A stretch of DNA of 17,212 bases from DASSKF01 sp035690725. GTDB taxonomy: Bacteria > Actinomycetota > Actinomycetes > Actinomycetales > Dermatophilaceae. The stretch is from positions 1-17,212 of the forward strand of contig DASSKF010000147.1 of NCBI GenBank assembly GCA_035690725.1. Direction: 5' to 3'. Position 1 is the first letter of the stretch; the number at the start of each line of letters is the position of its first letter. Under the pieces are notes generated by a model. The model did no database searches. It was not told where the DNA came from and worked only from the letters and a program-made list of their open reading frames with translations. The translations under genes were made by a program, and so were the position numbers. This document shows, in pieces, positions 16,237-17,212 of this stretch.

Positions 16237-16380
16237 CTAGGGGCGCTGCGGCGGCGACGGCCGGACAGGCAGCGCCTTGTCGCGGGAGGACTGCACGGCC
16301 AGCACCACGGCCAGCGCGACCGCTCCCACGGCCAGGATCCCCACGGCCACCAGCGCCAGCAGGATCAGGGGCATCGCCAT
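16237..16380 (-). CDS. Small single-helix membrane protein (47 residues), hypothetical
   Basis: A short reading frame with ATG at 16380, AGGAG (complement of 16387-16391) placed 6 bases upstream, and TAG at 16237-16239. Residues 4-29 are an unbroken run of Leu/Ile/Val/Ala/Gly, long enough for one membrane helix. The tail is basic and proline-rich (SSRDKALPVRP, then SPPQRP), so the C-terminus is probably cytoplasmic. It lies 41 bases downstream of the RDD gene on the same strand, so co-transcription is likely, and it is convergent with adenosine deaminase. No family is recognised. The good ribosome-binding site and purely hydrophobic core argue for a real gene; the short length means the call is not certain. 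Confidence 0.6.
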   Translation of the reverse strand: MAMPLILLALVAVGILAVGAVALAVVLAVQSSRDKALPVRPSPPQRP

Positions 16381-16421
16381 GACGCACTCCTCGGGGTCGA
16401 CGGTGCTTCAGGGTAGCGCCG

Positions 16422-17212
16422 TCAGAGCGCGGGACCGCCGGAAAAGCGCCGTCGGAGATCGGTCTCGCGGCGGAGCCGGTCCGCGTCGCGTCGGCGACGG
16501 TCGGCGATCACCGCGGCGATGACGTGCTCGGGGTGCGTCCCCGGTGGTGGGGCCGGCGCGACGTGCTGCAGCGTCTGGTCGGCCAGCCGACGGCCCAGGT
16601 CGGCGCGCACCGCTGGTGTCAGCGCGTGCGCCCGGCCGAGGAACTGGCGCAGGGCGAGGGCCAGCGGGTCCGGCAGCGCGGCGATGTCGGCGTGCTCGGC
16701 CCAGCCCGCGAGGTGCGGCGGCATCTGGACCGGCAGCGGCAGGACCAGGCGCACCCGCTCACGCACCACGTAGGTGCCGGCCGCGAGGTCGCCGAGTCGC
16801 TTCCCGCGCTCGCTGACGAGCGCCGACACCAGCGCCGGGACCCCGAAGAGCAGCCAGATCTCGACCACGCCGATGAGCGCACGGGTGAGGGCGTGCCGGA
16901 AGCCGATCGGCCCGGCGTCGTCGCGCACGGTGCGCAGGCCCAGCGCCAGCTTGCCGAGGGAACGTCCCTGCAGCAGCGTCTCGAGCGTGACCGGGAGCCC
17001 GACGAGCGCGAACACGAAGGCCAGCAGCATCGCCGACGCGAAGAGGGCCTCGCTGCCCTGGGTCGCCACGACCGACCCGACGAGGCTCAGCGCCCAGATC
17101 GCGAACACAGTGACGACGACGTCGATGAGACCGGACAGCATCCGGACGGGGAAGGTGGCCGCGGGCAGCTCGATGGCGACGGCTTCGCCCGTGACGAAGT
17201 CGTCGTGCCCCA
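16422..17212 (-). CDS. RDD family membrane protein, 5' end at the window edge
   Basis: An integral membrane protein of unknown function. The N-terminal segment visible before the first internal Met reads FVTGEAVAIELPAATFPVR, the standard lead-in to RDD domains, so the protein starts upstream of the Met at 17141. The two edge bases (TG on the minus strand) followed by GGG CAC GAC fit a start codon lying exactly across the window border. Features: helix 1 beginning RMLSGLIDVVV with the family Arg and Asp, a second long helix (MLLAFVFALVGLPV), the GRSLGKLALGLRTV motif, a third hydrophobic region (EIWLLFGVPALVSAL) and the closing GKRLGDLAAGTYVV motif. A cytoplasmic C-terminal extension of about 100 residues rich in Arg, Ala and Asp follows. 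RDD proteins are variously linked to transport or stress; nothing here decides. Confidence 0.85.
   Translation of the reverse strand, partial: GHDDFVTGEAVAIELPAATFPVRMLSGLIDVVVTVFAIWALSLVGSVVATQGSEALFASAMLLAFVFALVGLPVTLETLLQGRSLGKLALGLRTVRDDAGPIGFRHALTRALIGVVEIWLLFGVPALVSALVSERGKRLGDLAAGTYVVRERVRLVLPLPVQMPPHLAGWAEHADIAALPDPLALALRQFLGRAHALTPAVRADLGRRLADQTLQHVAPAPPPGTHPEHVIAAVIADRRRRDADRLRRETDLRRRFSGGPAL

Overview
The window is high-GC DNA (about 70% or more), with GTG/TTG starts, short or overlapping gene junctions and TANNNT-type -10 boxes. It reads as ordinary chromosome of an actinobacterium. Gene content and order suggest Micrococcales, perhaps near Intrasporangiaceae, but that placement is inference. 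No tRNA, rRNA, insertion sequence, phage gene or CRISPR array is visible, and no gene-free stretch exceeds 300 bases.

Layout, left to right. (1) 1-999: 3' part of pyrD (pyrimidine biosynthesis), cut at its 5' end. (2) 1018-2622: the catalytic large subunit of a coenzyme B12 acyl-CoA mutase, with no B12-binding domain and no small subunit nearby. (3) 2589-3501: a secreted or membrane-anchored guanyl-specific ribonuclease (RNase Sa type), followed directly by a barstar-family inhibitor. (4) 3547-4743: an M20 amidohydrolase. (5) 4877-10625: a nucleoside uptake operon: BMP-family lipoprotein, an intergenic hairpin, a double-domain ABC ATPase, two permeases and cytidine deaminase. (6) 10694-11920, minus strand: an ArgE/DapE-type M20 deacylase, convergent with cytidine deaminase and divergent from the next gene. 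(7) 12039-16198: thymidine (pyrimidine-nucleoside) phosphorylase, an MFS exporter-like protein, a degenerate cupin and adenosine deaminase. (8) 16237-17212, minus strand: a 47-residue single-helix membrane protein and an RDD membrane protein that runs off the right edge.

How they fit: the core is nucleoside salvage. The BMP/ABC transporter imports nucleosides, cytidine and adenosine deaminases convert them to uridine and inosine (or the deoxy forms), and the phosphorylase releases base and (deoxy)ribose-1-phosphate. The exported ribonuclease upstream could supply nucleotides from environmental RNA, while the barstar protects the producing cell. That link rests only on proximity. Regulatory structure includes a 14-bp perfect hairpin between the binding-protein gene and the ATPase gene, a dyad between the convergent genes, two perfect palindromes in the divergent deacylase/phosphorylase region, and several candidate promoters, three of which sit close enough to the start codon to imply leaderless mRNAs.

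I see no clearly novel multi-gene defence or mobile system. The most unusual items are the ribonuclease/barstar pair, the carboxylate-type mutase subunit without its B12 partner, the metal-ligand-poor cupin coupled to adenosine deaminase, and the small membrane protein next to the RDD gene.
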